Shown here: positions 47,909-58,969 of the stretch, in pieces
How the letters are laid out: the number at the start of each line of letters is the position of its first letter
How positions within the stretch are numbered: position 1 is the first letter of the stretch
Source: Ascidia mentula
Taxonomy: Eukaryota > Chordata > Ascidiacea > Phlebobranchia > Ascidiidae
Assembly: GCA_947561715.1 (NCBI GenBank)
Contig: OX387201.1
Coordinates: 19,358,001-19,422,000, forward strand
DNA length: 64,000 nt
Direction of reading: 5' to 3'
The notes under the pieces: model-generated
The model's input: the letters and a program-made list of their open reading frames with translations, nothing else
Database searches by the model: none
What the model was told of the DNA's origin: nothing
Position numbers and translations under genes: made by a program

Positions 47909-48754
47909 CGGCATAGGTTTGAACCCATGACCGAGTGCTGTTTACACTTTTCTGCCTGAACAACGCCTGGTTACAGTTGCCTGCAGGCATAGAATTGAAC
48001 CCATGACAGAGTGGAAAATAAAGGTTATGAAATAATGTAGAAAAAAGCGAAACCGACGCATTTCCTGCTCCTTAAGAAATGCCACCATAACTTCCTTGTG
48101 TTGTTGGCTGCACTCCACAAACTTTCGTGTTAGATCTTGCGCATACGTAGAGGTGGTTGTTTGTTTTTGTTTTCTGGTCGATCAACATTTTCACCGCAAA
48201 TGAATCGCGAAAGTTATGAAATGACGGCTCGCTCTGGTCCCCAGGAAAACAGTAAGTCGTACAAATTGGTTATATTATCTTTGTGTGGAGAAACTAATAT
48301 CTTGTTTTCTGACGCGTTTTCCGAACCGGTGTGAATAAAGCGGAAAAGTCCAAACTATTTTTTCACAACTATTGACGTCACTATCGACGCTTATTCAAAG
48401 CTTTGTACCAAAATGGCATTAATGTGACAACGTGTATTATGACGTCATGACCTTTACATAAAGAAACGCCAGCAAAAAAGTTGGGAAGCAACGACAAGAC
48501 GGCTTTTCGCCACCATTTTGCAAACGAGCACCCGCCGGCAGGAACGCGTCTAAGTATTTCAAGTTGTTTTTGGTGGTATTTGTGGAACAGCCCATGGCCA
48601 AAGGACTGGATGTGTGCGAAGCCAAACCGCACCCAAGTTTCAATAAACATTTAAAAATGATTCCCCCCGAATTCGTAAGCAATTGCTGGCAGTTTTGTTT
48701 GGTGTTGTGTTTAATGGATGGAGAACATCTTTCACCATTGTGTTAATGTTGTTC
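47909..48754. other. intergenic repeats
   Basis: About 48450-48735 is the inverse of the repeat at 21785-22075. A short direct repeat (TTGAACCCATGAC-GAGTG) occurs at about 47930 and 47995. No gene. Confidence 0.4.
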
Positions 48755-49520
48755 TGCCGGAAAGTAAACACATTGTTCTTTGTCGTTGACGCATCCGCTG
48801 TTTTTGTGAATGTGAAGCGATTAAAGAAAGAGCCGCTTGGTGTGGTCCAACTCCTTTTCCAGAACTTGGAAAGGGCTTTATCGAAGGCAACTTCATGTCG
48901 CAATGTCACCGCATGCTTGACCAACGCAGTCTTGCTGGCATTTTTCGATGCGACATCACGGCGATGCTCTTTAAGTCGCGTCATAAAGGCCCTTCCGGTT
49001 TCGCCGATGTATATACCATCGCAATATTTGCATGGTATTAAATAGACCACTCCCTTTGGCTCGGAAGCCTCCGTAGCAATGGGTCGTGAAATCAGATTGC
49101 CAAGCGTTGTATGGGGCTTAGTGTAGACTTTAATGCCTAATCCGACATCAATCTTCCCAATGTTTCGTTAAGGCCAGGGACGAAGGGAATAACAACTGCT
49201 CCGCTAGTGGGCGTTTCATTCTTACGGGTTACTGTCGGTATATTTTGAGCGTGCCATAACAATAGTGATTGCTAGGGATACCGGTACATTGGTGAACAAT
49301 GACACCACATCAAAGGATACCATGCTGTCATGTTGCGCCACTCGTAAGCTCCGTACCTCGACTGCAAACTCGCGTGAGATTTCCATGGTGCGGAATATTG
49401 CCCAAGAAAGGAGCGATTATTTTAGCATTCTTGAGTCGTTTCACATTCACAAAAACAGTGGATGCGTCAACGACAAACAACAATGTGTTTACTTTCCGGC
49501 CGTTTATAACAATTTGTTGT
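48755..49520 (-). mobile_element. Penelope-like retroelement, second copy (split)
   Basis: On the minus strand: terminal arm, short reverse-transcriptase piece (about 49335-49250), GIY-YIG domain ([16 protein letters not shown], about 49040-48990) and a short part of the other arm (about 48845-48755). The same internal region is missing as in the copy at 30.4 kb. The outer part of the high-coordinate arm continues at 53358, after a 3.8-kb insertion. Confidence 0.75.
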
Positions 49521-52500
49521 AAGTATTGTAGGAATGTGTGTTGTTTGAAGTTTGAACTGCGTGTTCAACTGCGATCTGCGTTTCCTTTACTCCTGACTCC
49601 TCTTCGTAACTAACCAAACTTGTGTTAGTTTGTTTTATTCACCAAAGACGAAAGATATATGTGCAGAATACAACTGAGCCCCAGAGTAGAATATACAGAC
49701 GGTGATTCTACGCTAAAGGCGAACCAAAATGTAGAATGGATTGGTGAAACTACACTAGGCAGAAGCTCAGCGCAGAGTGGCGATTCCACGATGTGGAATG
49801 AATTCGGACCACAGAAACCACAGATTTAAAGACAATTCATATTAACCAGTTATGCAGCTTGCGTGAAAACCGCGATACATAATTACGTGTTACGAGCGAT
49901 CTCCTGTGTCGTTTCAGAAAATAGGAGTTACACTTCCTGGTACGAACTGCTAAGTCACTCTGCATTACCTAATGGAAAATTACGTAAATGTGAACACTAC
50001 GTCACAGCATAAACGTTACACTCGTCTTACCCCAAAAAGTGTTTTACAGAATAGGCAAAAGAACAACGATATAAGAGAGAAAGAAGAGAATAAGAAGAAA
50101 AATGGTATTTTAGCTTTGTCAAAGTACATGTCACAAAATAATTGCCAAACAACAAAACCATGCGTAAAATATGTCAATCGGCAGTTACGTGCTTCATCAA
50201 ACCAAAACAAAACTAGAGCAAGGATTTTTCCTATTGGGGCTTCAGACATATAAAGAGTGGGGAGGCATATTTAGGGCGACTTTGCTTAATTATGCGCCAT
50301 GTAGTATAAAGGTATCAGGCCCCGTGCTAACTTTGTCATGCAGACACGTTAAGGGTTGAATCAACATTTCACATTTAACAGACGTCAATTACGCAAGGAA
50401 TAATATTAACTAACGTTTCGGTGACAAGGAGACTTAACAAAGTTTAAAAACCCTTTTACAGAAAATGAACATAAGGGAATTAGTATTACATAACCATTGA
50501 GGGCTAGGCATGGCTTAAAAGAGTAGAAACAAAAGTAATATGCAACATCACCGGGTAATTTACGACAATGTTCCGACGTTTGTAGCTAAGATTTCTTGAA
50601 ATATCCTTGATGTTTGCAATGGCAGGTAAAAATTCAGTTCATTGCCTTTAATAATCCATGAGTGTTGAATAGAGAAATTGTATAGTCCAACAGCATTCCA
50701 TAGGTTTGACTGTGAAGGTCTTGAAATGAAATCCACCTTCCCTCGCGCAACAGACTTTGTCGGGTTACATGCTTGCCTGTTGGCATCGGTCCAACACAGT
50801 GCGATAGTCCGCCGGAATTGACAGTGCGATTTCCCGCAGCGACACGCCAACGCCCGCCGGCAGCCCAGGCCAAAACAACGAGACGGAAATTGGGCAGGGG
50901 GAAACGAACAATCACGGAAAATATCCAACGTTGTATATGGGGAACGATGAAATCCGTGCGTACGCGAATTGAATCTCCTCTAAGCTCGATTTAAAGCGCA
51001 GGGCTGGAGTTGACGAATCCTCAGGAAAGCACTTGTGAATGGAAAGAACCGACGATGAATCCAAGAGAAATGGTAGTAGCAACGGTCCAAATAAGAAACA
51101 GAGGAACCTTGAAAATCTCAGCAAGTGTTGAAAGATTTTCGATAGATTCCTCGTGACAGTTAAGATGATGAAAGAATTTCGACCAAAAGTACAACTGGTT
51201 TGGTACTCACGGTCAAAAATTTGTCGTTCGTCTTGGAAGAATTATCTTCAATCTTCTTTCTTCGAATTTTGCAGGAAACTTTGCAGGTACGGGGTCGCCA
51301 AATTGTATAATGGAATCAACAAAGACGAAAGAATATACAGACGGAGCCCCAGAGTAGAATATACAGACGTTGATTCTACGCTAAAGGCGAACCAAAATGT
51401 AGAATGGAATGGTGAAACTACACTAGGCAGAAGCCCAGCGCAGAGTAGCGATTCCACGATGTGGAATGAATTCGGACCACAGAAACCACAGATTTAAAGA
51501 CAATTCATATTGACCAGTTATGCAGCTTGCGTGAGAACCGCGATACATAATTACATGTTACGAGCGATCTCCTGTGTCGTTTCAGAAAATAGGAGTTACA
51601 CTTCCTGGTACGAACTGCTAAGTCACTCTGCATTACCTAATGGAAAATTACGTAAATGTGAACACTACGTCACAGCATAAACGTTACACTCGTCTTACCC
51701 CAAAAAGTGTTTTACAGAATAGGCAAAAGAACAACGATATAAGAGAGAAAGAAGAGAATAAGAAGAAAAATGGTATTTTAGCTTTGTCAAAGTACATGTC
51801 ACAAAATAATTGCCAAACAACAAAACCATGCGTAAAATATGTCAATCGGCAGTTACGTGCTTCATCAAACCAAAACAAAACTAGAGCAAGGATTTTTCCT
51901 ATTGGGGCTTCAGACATATAAAGAGTGGGGAGGCATATTTAGGGCGACCTTGCTTAATTATGCGCCATGTAGTATAAAGGTATCAGGCCCCGTGCTAACT
52001 TTGTCATGCAGACACGTTAAGGGTTGAATCAACATTTCACATTTAACAGACGTCAATTACGCAAGGAATAATATTAACTAACGTTTCGGTGACAAGGAGA
52101 CTTAACAAAGTTTAAAAACCCTTTTACAGAAAATGAACATAAGGGAATTAGTATTACATAACCACTGAGGGCTAGGCATGGCTTAAAAGAGTAGAAACAA
52201 AAGTAATATGCAACATCACCGGGTAATTTACGACAATGTTCCGACGTTTGTAGCTAAGATTTCTTGAAATATCCTTGATGTTTGCAATGGCAGGTAAAAA
52301 TTCAGTTCATTGCCTTTAATAATCCATGAGTGTTGAATAGCGAAATTGTATAGTCCAACAGCATTCCATAGGTTTGACTGTGAAGGTCTTGAAATGAAAT
52401 CCACCTTCCCTCGCGCAACAGACTTTGTCGGGTTACATGCTTGCCTGTTGGCATCGGTCCAACACAGTGCGATGGTCCGCCGGAATTGACAGTGCGATTT

Positions 52501-53357
52501 CCCGCAGCGACACGCCAACGCCCGCCGGCAGCCCAGGCCAAAACAACGAGACGGAAATTGGGCAGGGGGAAACGAACAATCACGGAAAATATCCAACGTT
52601 GTATATGGGGAACGATGAAATCCGTGCGTACGCGAATTGAATCTCCTCTAAGCTCGATTTAAAGCGCAGGGCTGGAGTTGACGAATCCTCAGGAAAGCAC
52701 TTGTGAATGGAAAGAACCGACGATGAATCCAAGAGAAATGGTAGTAGCAACGGTCCAAATAAGAAACAGAGGAACCTTGAAAATCTCAGCAAGTGTTGAA
52801 AGATTTTCGATAGATTCCTCGTGACAGTTAAGATGATGAAAGAATTTCGACCAAAAGTACAACTGGTTTGGTACTCACGGTCAAAAATTTGTCGTTCGTC
52901 TTGGAAGAATTATCTTCAATCTTCTTTCTTCGAATTTTGCAGGAAACTTTGCAGGTACGGGGTCGCCAAATTGTATAATGGAATCAACAAAGACGAAAGA
53001 ATATACAGACGGAGCCCCAGAGTAGAATATACAGACGTTGATTCTACGCTAAAGGCGAACCAAAATGTAGAATGGAATGGTGAAACTACACTAGGCAGAA
53101 GCCCAGCGCAGAGTAGCGATTCCACGATGTGGAATGAATTCGGACCACAGAAACCACAGATTTAAAGACAATTCATATTGACCAGTTATGCAGCTTGCGT
53201 GAGAACCGCGATACATAATTACATGTTACGAGCGATCTCCTGTGTCGTTTCAGAAAATAGGAGTTACACTTCCTGGTACGAACTGCTAAGTCACTCTGCA
53301 TTACCTAATGGAAAATTACGTAAATGTGAACACTACGTCACAGCATAAACGTTACAC
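49521..53357 (-). mobile_element. tandem non-autonomous LTR element (LTR-internal-LTR-internal-LTR), looks young
   Basis: A unit of 1668 bp is repeated: LTRs of 385 bp at 51304-51688 and 52972-53356, a third LTR ending at 50020 whose outer part differs, and internal regions of 1283 bp (50021-51303, 51689-52971). On the minus strand each LTR begins TGTAACG and is followed by TTGGCGACCCCG, a primer-binding-site-like motif; a T/G-rich tract precedes the next LTR. No gag or pol domain was recognised in the internal region, so it is TRIM/LARD-like and depended on another element. The two units are almost identical, so the tandem is recent, probably by LTR-LTR recombination. It sits inside a Penelope-like element. 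Confidence 0.8.
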
Positions 53358-53612
53358 TGTTTCGCCTCCCGCAGTGTTTCGTGTTTTGCCTCTGCTACGT
53401 GATCTAACAAGCGGTGTAAACGTGTCCTTTTTTGTGCCCCTGAATGTTTTAGTGTAGTTTACTTTGAAATTGCGGCATCAATACCTGATGAAGTCTCGCT
53501 GAATGGCAGACGAAACGTCGTAAAAATACAGCACGTATATTTTATGCCAGAAGAGCGGTACATTTTAAATTGCAATATGTCTGTGGCAGCAACAGGAGTT
53601 CCAGGTTTGTTT
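53358..53612 (-). mobile_element. detached terminal arm of the split Penelope-like element
   Basis: Matches 31440-31690 closely. It continues exactly where 49520 broke off, which shows that the LTR element landed in the arm. Confidence 0.75.
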
Positions 53613-53822
53613 TAGGTTGAATGCATGGCCAATAAAAAATCAGAAAATCTTCATAAACTAAATGCAATTAACAGAAGAATATTTTTGAGAAAAAAAAACA
53701 TCGCAAACCCATTTTCGGAAATTTATACGAGATAAAACTATTAATATTGCGAATTTTAATTTGTTTTAAACCTTTAAATTTCTTGTTTACTTCTAGCGTA
53801 TGTTCTTTAATTTTGTGTAGCA

Positions 53823-54540
53823 ATGATGTTAAAGTATTATTTGCAAGCTTTCCTGCTTTGTTATCTGCAATGCAAGAATCAATGCAATTCGTTGATAGGT
53901 AAGCTGCGTTTCAAATTTACTCAACAAATTTTCATGTACTGCTTATAAGTCTACTAAATATTTCGTTTTCACAGCAACGTGTGACACAAAGTTATCAGAT
54001 TTAAATCACTCAATTTCAAAAGTAATCTGCCCACCCAACTGCTTGAGACAATATTCGGATTTGTGTGGAAGTGATGATTACGCCTCTGGTCCCCTTTGTC
54101 TGGCTGCAATGCATGCAGGAATGATGGACAGTAAGTTACAGTGACAGTACCCTGGCATGTTTACCGGATTTTCTTTTATATGAACTCAAACCAAATATTT
54201 TTGTAAAGATGATGGAGGCTACTTTGAAGTATACAAAAGTGATCCAATACATGAATATAAAGGATTGGACAGGAACGGAGTGAAAAGCAAATCTTGTTCG
54301 TTTGCAAGATGGTCGTACACATTTGAAAGTAAGCTATGCTCCGGGTAGCGTTTTGGTTAGAATAAATAATTACTATTAATGTAAATATAGTGAAATGCAG
54401 CACGACAGCAAACAGTGAGTTTTCTGTAACTGATGTATTTTCCCCACCTGGTTGTTCGTCCAACTACGTCTGTGGAACAAATTCGTACAACAAGAATTCC
54501 TCGGTTTGTGCCTCTGCCATTCACGCTGTTATCTTGTCGC
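53823..54540 (+). CDS. secreted LCCL-domain protein, four 5' exons, truncated
   Basis: Exons 53823-53898, 53975-54130, 54209-54328 and 54391-54540 all join in phase 1. Exon 1 encodes a signal peptide (MMLKYYLQAFLLCYL). Exons 2-3 form one LCCL domain: CPPNCLRQYSDLCGSDDYAS, LCLAAMHAG, then a glycine/aromatic segment GGYFEVYKS and LDRNGVKSKS. Exon 4 starts a second LCCL domain (CSSNYVCGTNSY, VCASAIHAV). LCCL domains occur in cochlin, Limulus factor C and vascular/lung proteins, usually extracellular and sometimes binding bacterial lipopolysaccharide. After the donor at 54541 no third LCCL exon follows; the next sequence is a decayed copy of the ficolin last exon. The gene is therefore cut off. 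A fusion transcript is unlikely, as no acceptor is visible. Confidence 0.78.
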
Positions 54541-54577
54541 GTAAGTTGGTGTAATTAACACTTTGTGGTTTGTTTGG

Positions 54578-54712
54578 TGGAGCTTGGTGGCATCGTGATT
54601 GTTCATATGAACCGCCTCAATGGTCCGTGGTGACAACACTATGAGTTAGTGGCATTGGAAAAACTCATGAAGCGGAATAATGAGTTCTAAGATGAAAGTG
54701 AAATGCGAGTAA
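54578..54712 (+). pseudogene. decayed copy of the ficolin last exon
   Basis: Matches 33998-34153 ([13 protein letters not shown], then the C-terminal codons and TAA), but about 12-15 bases are missing in the middle and Cys/Trp codons are altered. No acceptor precedes it. It marks the left edge of the segment shared with 34-35.4 kb. Confidence 0.75.
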
Positions 54713-56139
54713 ATGTTGGGGAGGTTTAAAGTGACGAAAATTAACATTGCGTCGTTAGTTACCATGGCAACGTTGTGTTGATTTACAATTATCCGACAGA
54801 CATTGTAAATACTTTCACCTGTTTTGAAAAAGGCTTTAAATCGTAAATAACAGGGAAACAATTTCACCAAACCGAATTTATTCCACAAATCCTCACAATT
54901 TTTGTGTTAGTAACGAACTTCACCTTTCTGCATGTTTGTTATTATCATGGTATTTGTAGGGCGTTACCTAAAACGTCCACAAATAATAACACTGCCGTAT
55001 ATCTGACTCCTGATAAAAAGGCTGCTATCAAACCCAAAGTCAATCGTGCAGTTTAATACATATTAAACAAACGCACGAGGATTAACAATAACACGTTACA
55101 AACCACGCGTACAAAAAGTCTTTGTCCTATATGTCCTTTGTCCTCTGTCCCTTCGTATCTTTTTTACGCAAAAGACCTGTGGCCTGTATAGAAAATGCAC
55201 ACCGGGTTATTTGAGTTCGGATTACCACGTGACACATTTGAAAAGGCGGCTTGTTGCTGGAAGTGTCAACGAACGAATAGCACGTTCGCCGTAAATGAGT
55301 TAAACTTGGTTTACAGCGTGATAATTATCCGACGTTAATAAAAAAACGGTTGATGCCAGAAAAACGCAACATAATAATTGCAATTATGACGTCGACACTA
55401 CTTATTATTACATTTTGTGTGTTTCGGATGTCACTTCTTCCATATAATTATGTCAATGTGTCAATTAGATATTGACAACATATTCCGTTTTATCATTCCT
55501 TGTATATCATGTCGTTGTTGTAATATCGCATGCAACCGTTTCCATGTTTTATGTTGATAATCCATGTAAATATAAACATTGATCCATCAGATTTGACAGT
55601 TGATTTCTGATTCGAGGATGTCAGTAAATTTGATTCAGTTCAGTTTGGCTTTCTCTGATAAACCTCAAAAATGCAGTCACGCCAATTCACCGCTAATATT
55701 TACAGAAATGCGCGGATATCGCGGCGCCATTTCACCGACTTATGGGAAAGGTTTTTTGTGAGGGTAAATTGTGTAACAAGGTTTCTTGTCAACACCCAGG
55801 TCCTCATTGCAGCCCAAATGATGACGTCACGGCCGTGGGCCTTCGAGTGGCGTCTGTCACGTGTTTCATTTTGTTGTTGTTTTTGTCTGTTCAGTTACCT
55901 GCCTCCCTCTGCACACACCTTGCTGCAACTCATTCTTACTGGGCACTGATGATGAACACAGAGGTGTTGGAAACGTTTGCTTCGGCATGAGTAGGATACT
56001 AGCTTTGGCTTTCATTTACAAATCATTTCCTTGTCACCTCCCAAGGTTAGACTTTATACACTCTTGTGTAATAACCAAACCTAACACAGCAGTTTGTGGA
56101 GGACACAGACGCGTCTGATGCGTCTGCCGGTTGCATTCC
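54713..56139. repeat. duplicate of 34154-35376
   Basis: High similarity throughout, except for about 215 extra bases near 55155-55367 that the first copy lacks. No gene called. The match ends at ...GGTTGCATTCC, where the myosin-X F1 exon region begins in this copy and different sequence in the other. Confidence 0.8.
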
Positions 56140-56200
56140 TTACAACGAATTTGTAACTAGACTTCTCAAATCAAGTAAAAAAGTTCCAACGGCAACTTAC

Positions 56201-58773
56201 TGTTCGAACTTTGCAACGATATCAGCGAGGAAAGTGTTTGGTTCAATCGCTCTGTCAACATCGCCCTTGTGTTCGAATAATGCGAACGTGTTCTTATTCC
56301 CTTCCACGTTCATTCCATGCTGGAGTTTCTGGACAACATGAACACCAAAGTTGGACGTAAACTGTCTAAAGTGACTCCTCTAATTTAAAGTAAAAATATT
56401 TTGTAACTAAAACAACGAAACGCTTCTGAACACATAAAAATGCAGAACATAATTTAATAACAAATATTGAAAAAGAAGCATGTTTGCCACCAACCAACAA
56501 AACCAGATCATCAGAAGAAAATACAATTCAAAATTATACAAGAAATACTTCCGAGTGTTCGACATTACAATTTGTAACAAAACACTACTTGCATTTCAAG
56601 CAGTGGTGAAAGAGTTGATGTAGATTTCGCATGTTGCGCCACCATAGCAGTTAATCACAGTGACCAGGTCCCTCATCTCCAGCACAGCACAAATCTCAGC
56701 AATGGAAGGAACCATCTCACGTCGACGTGACGTCTGCTGACTCAGCGCATTTTCACCGAACTCGGCATAAGCTCCACCAAGAGTGCCAGGAAATCGCTCT
56801 TGTACCCTGATAACGGATGTTAATAAACAAACGGTGAAAAGGATCCCCGAATAATCATTACTGTACAGATTCCCAGGCATCTTATGGCACATTTGTGTGC
56901 AGTCAACAGCGCGAGGTAAGATAACCCGACCCGCTGTAATGCAAAACTACTGCTTAGTAGCAAGTGCTTCTCAAAGTGCCGCACGCCCCACCAATTTGGC
57001 TCGGAAAAATCGTCGGTGGACGTGAAGGTTTAAGACATTTCTTGGCTTATCTCTCATTAAACGAGCATTTTGTTTCAAATTTACTGGGAATACAAAGCAT
57101 TGAGGCAAGCAATAAATTCTGGTTTACCAACAAAAGTGGGGTTAGAGATGTTTTAGAATTAGCGCTCAGACCAGATATTCACAAACTTTTCGTCTGCAAA
57201 ACCTATGAAGATTGTTTAACTTAACAAAGAACCCCCTAATGTAGTAAACCTTTTGTGTTAAGGGTTCCGCGAACTCTACATTGGATAACGAAGTTATTTA
57301 CACACTTTGGTGACGTCATACCTCTTTAGATTCAGCTTCAGGTAAGACAGCACGGGACGTGATGGGTGGTACGCGCAACACATACAAGCTATGAGATGCC
57401 AGTAATGCGGACATGACGTCACATGAAGCTGGTCACACATTTGCTCGTCTGTGGTGAGTTGGAGGGTGTAGATGGCGGTTTGTTTGATTAATTGGAGATA
57501 AAGCTCGTCCTGGAATAGCTTGGAGCCGTGGCACACTCGCATGATCGCCTGGAACGAACAGATGGATAGTTTGTTGGATGGACGGTGTCGCAATTTTATT
57601 AGTTTATCTTTTTTGAATGCTGATTGATGTCAAGTAAAATTTTGATATAAAATGTGATCTGTAAACATCATTCCCCACTCATTGCAAAGGAAGATCCACA
57701 ATTACCTGACAAACGTCATAACATGTGCAAATATATAGGGGAGGAAAATCAGTTACAGGCGGGAATTCGAGAAATATAAAAAGCAAAATTTAAAAACGAT
57801 TTTTTCATTTTTTTTCCCTGGAGTGATTTCGTTTCCTCCTCAATGTTCTGAAAAGTCCGTTCTTCCAATTGAAGGAGGACGTTAAAAATCCTCACAGCCT
57901 CGTCCCTCAACGTGTAGTGGTCGTCACGAGAGGGCACCTGTGAGCGAACAACGGTTGATTATGATTTATATGCCCCTTTTTTCTAAGTAGCGAAACTATT
58001 AATTTTTTAATTTTTTTGGAATAATCAACTTGGTTCCTTAGCAACACAACAATATGATCAATGTTACGTCACAGATAGTTCGGGTAAGATGATGTTGACG
58101 TCATCGTGGTTTTATGACAACCACGTGGATACTTGCAGCACTATTAAGTTTGCGTTAGCATTGGATTCTGGGACGGATAGTTGTAATATTGGCAGGGTTA
58201 CCTGTTCGTATGGAAGGGATAGCAAAGGGGATCTTGAAGGTTCGCTTGATTGCCTGAAGATTGGGTTCCTCTTGTAGATTAAGTCGATCTCCTTTTCATT
58301 GTCGTCTGAACGCTGTTGCAACATACACAAATTTTTAGCCATAGTTTCTTACACTATGGGCAACATGCTAAATATAAGTGAAAGAATGAAATGCTTTGGG
58401 CAGAGTCGTTTTGTTAACAACATTGTAATAATATTTTCTGATGTGTTTTTTAAGCAGGTAATTTCAAAGCAATGAGCTTTTCGCCTGGCTACCTAAGTGG
58501 CAAGATAGTCACCAGCACCCAAACCGACATATTAGATCGAAGCAGTTGCCCTGAAAGCAGATTACTCCAAGCAATAAGCTCAGTTTCAATTCTACACTTC
58601 TGTACCTTGATCTTGTCCATTAGGATCTTTGTTTTGGTGATAATCAGAGGTTGTCCATCTATCATAGCCTGGATCTCACTGCTCCAGATGTTCGCGTCTT
58701 CCTCTACCTCCGTGCTGAGTCGGAGGGTGTGTTTCCTCCCGTACACCACAATCTCCAACAAACCTGTCTGCGT
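56201..58773 (-). pseudogene. MYO10: second copy of myosin-X tail exons: PH2 end, MyTH4, FERM F1
   Basis: Minus order: 58773-58606 (PH2 end, VVYGRKH), 58312-58202 (YKRNPIF), 57937-57818 (DEAVRIFNVL), 57548-57322 (MyTH4 core, FQDELYLQLIKQT, SRPVLSYLK), 56806 to about 56600 (ERFPG, MVPSIAEICAVLE, CYGGATCEIYINSFTTA) and 56328-56201 (NTFALFEHKGDVDRAIEP). These match vertebrate MYO10 in order and include MyTH4 and F1 parts absent from the 36.5-43.5 kb copy. The donor after 57818 reads GG instead of GT, and no donor was found after SFTTA. Upstream PH1, coiled coil and IQ, and downstream F2 and F3, are missing. It cannot work alone. Confidence 0.82.
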
Positions 58774-58969
58774 CTTTAGTGAAATAGAGGTGGCGTAACT
58801 TCTAGTATAAAAAGTGTGGATCAAAACTACAGCTGCCGGTCAATGTTCAGTAATATTACGCAAAAAATCACATGCTTAAAGAATCAACGTATATTTCCCT
58901 TGTATTATACCAGACTGATCCTGTTTAAACAAGTGCTTTTTGTGTAGGCAACATACATATTATTAAACT

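Noticed and set aside
49972-50253. A 93-codon ORF present again at 51640
   Set aside because: It straddles LTR and internal region of a tandem LTR element and has no known domain. Its repetition is explained by the tandem.
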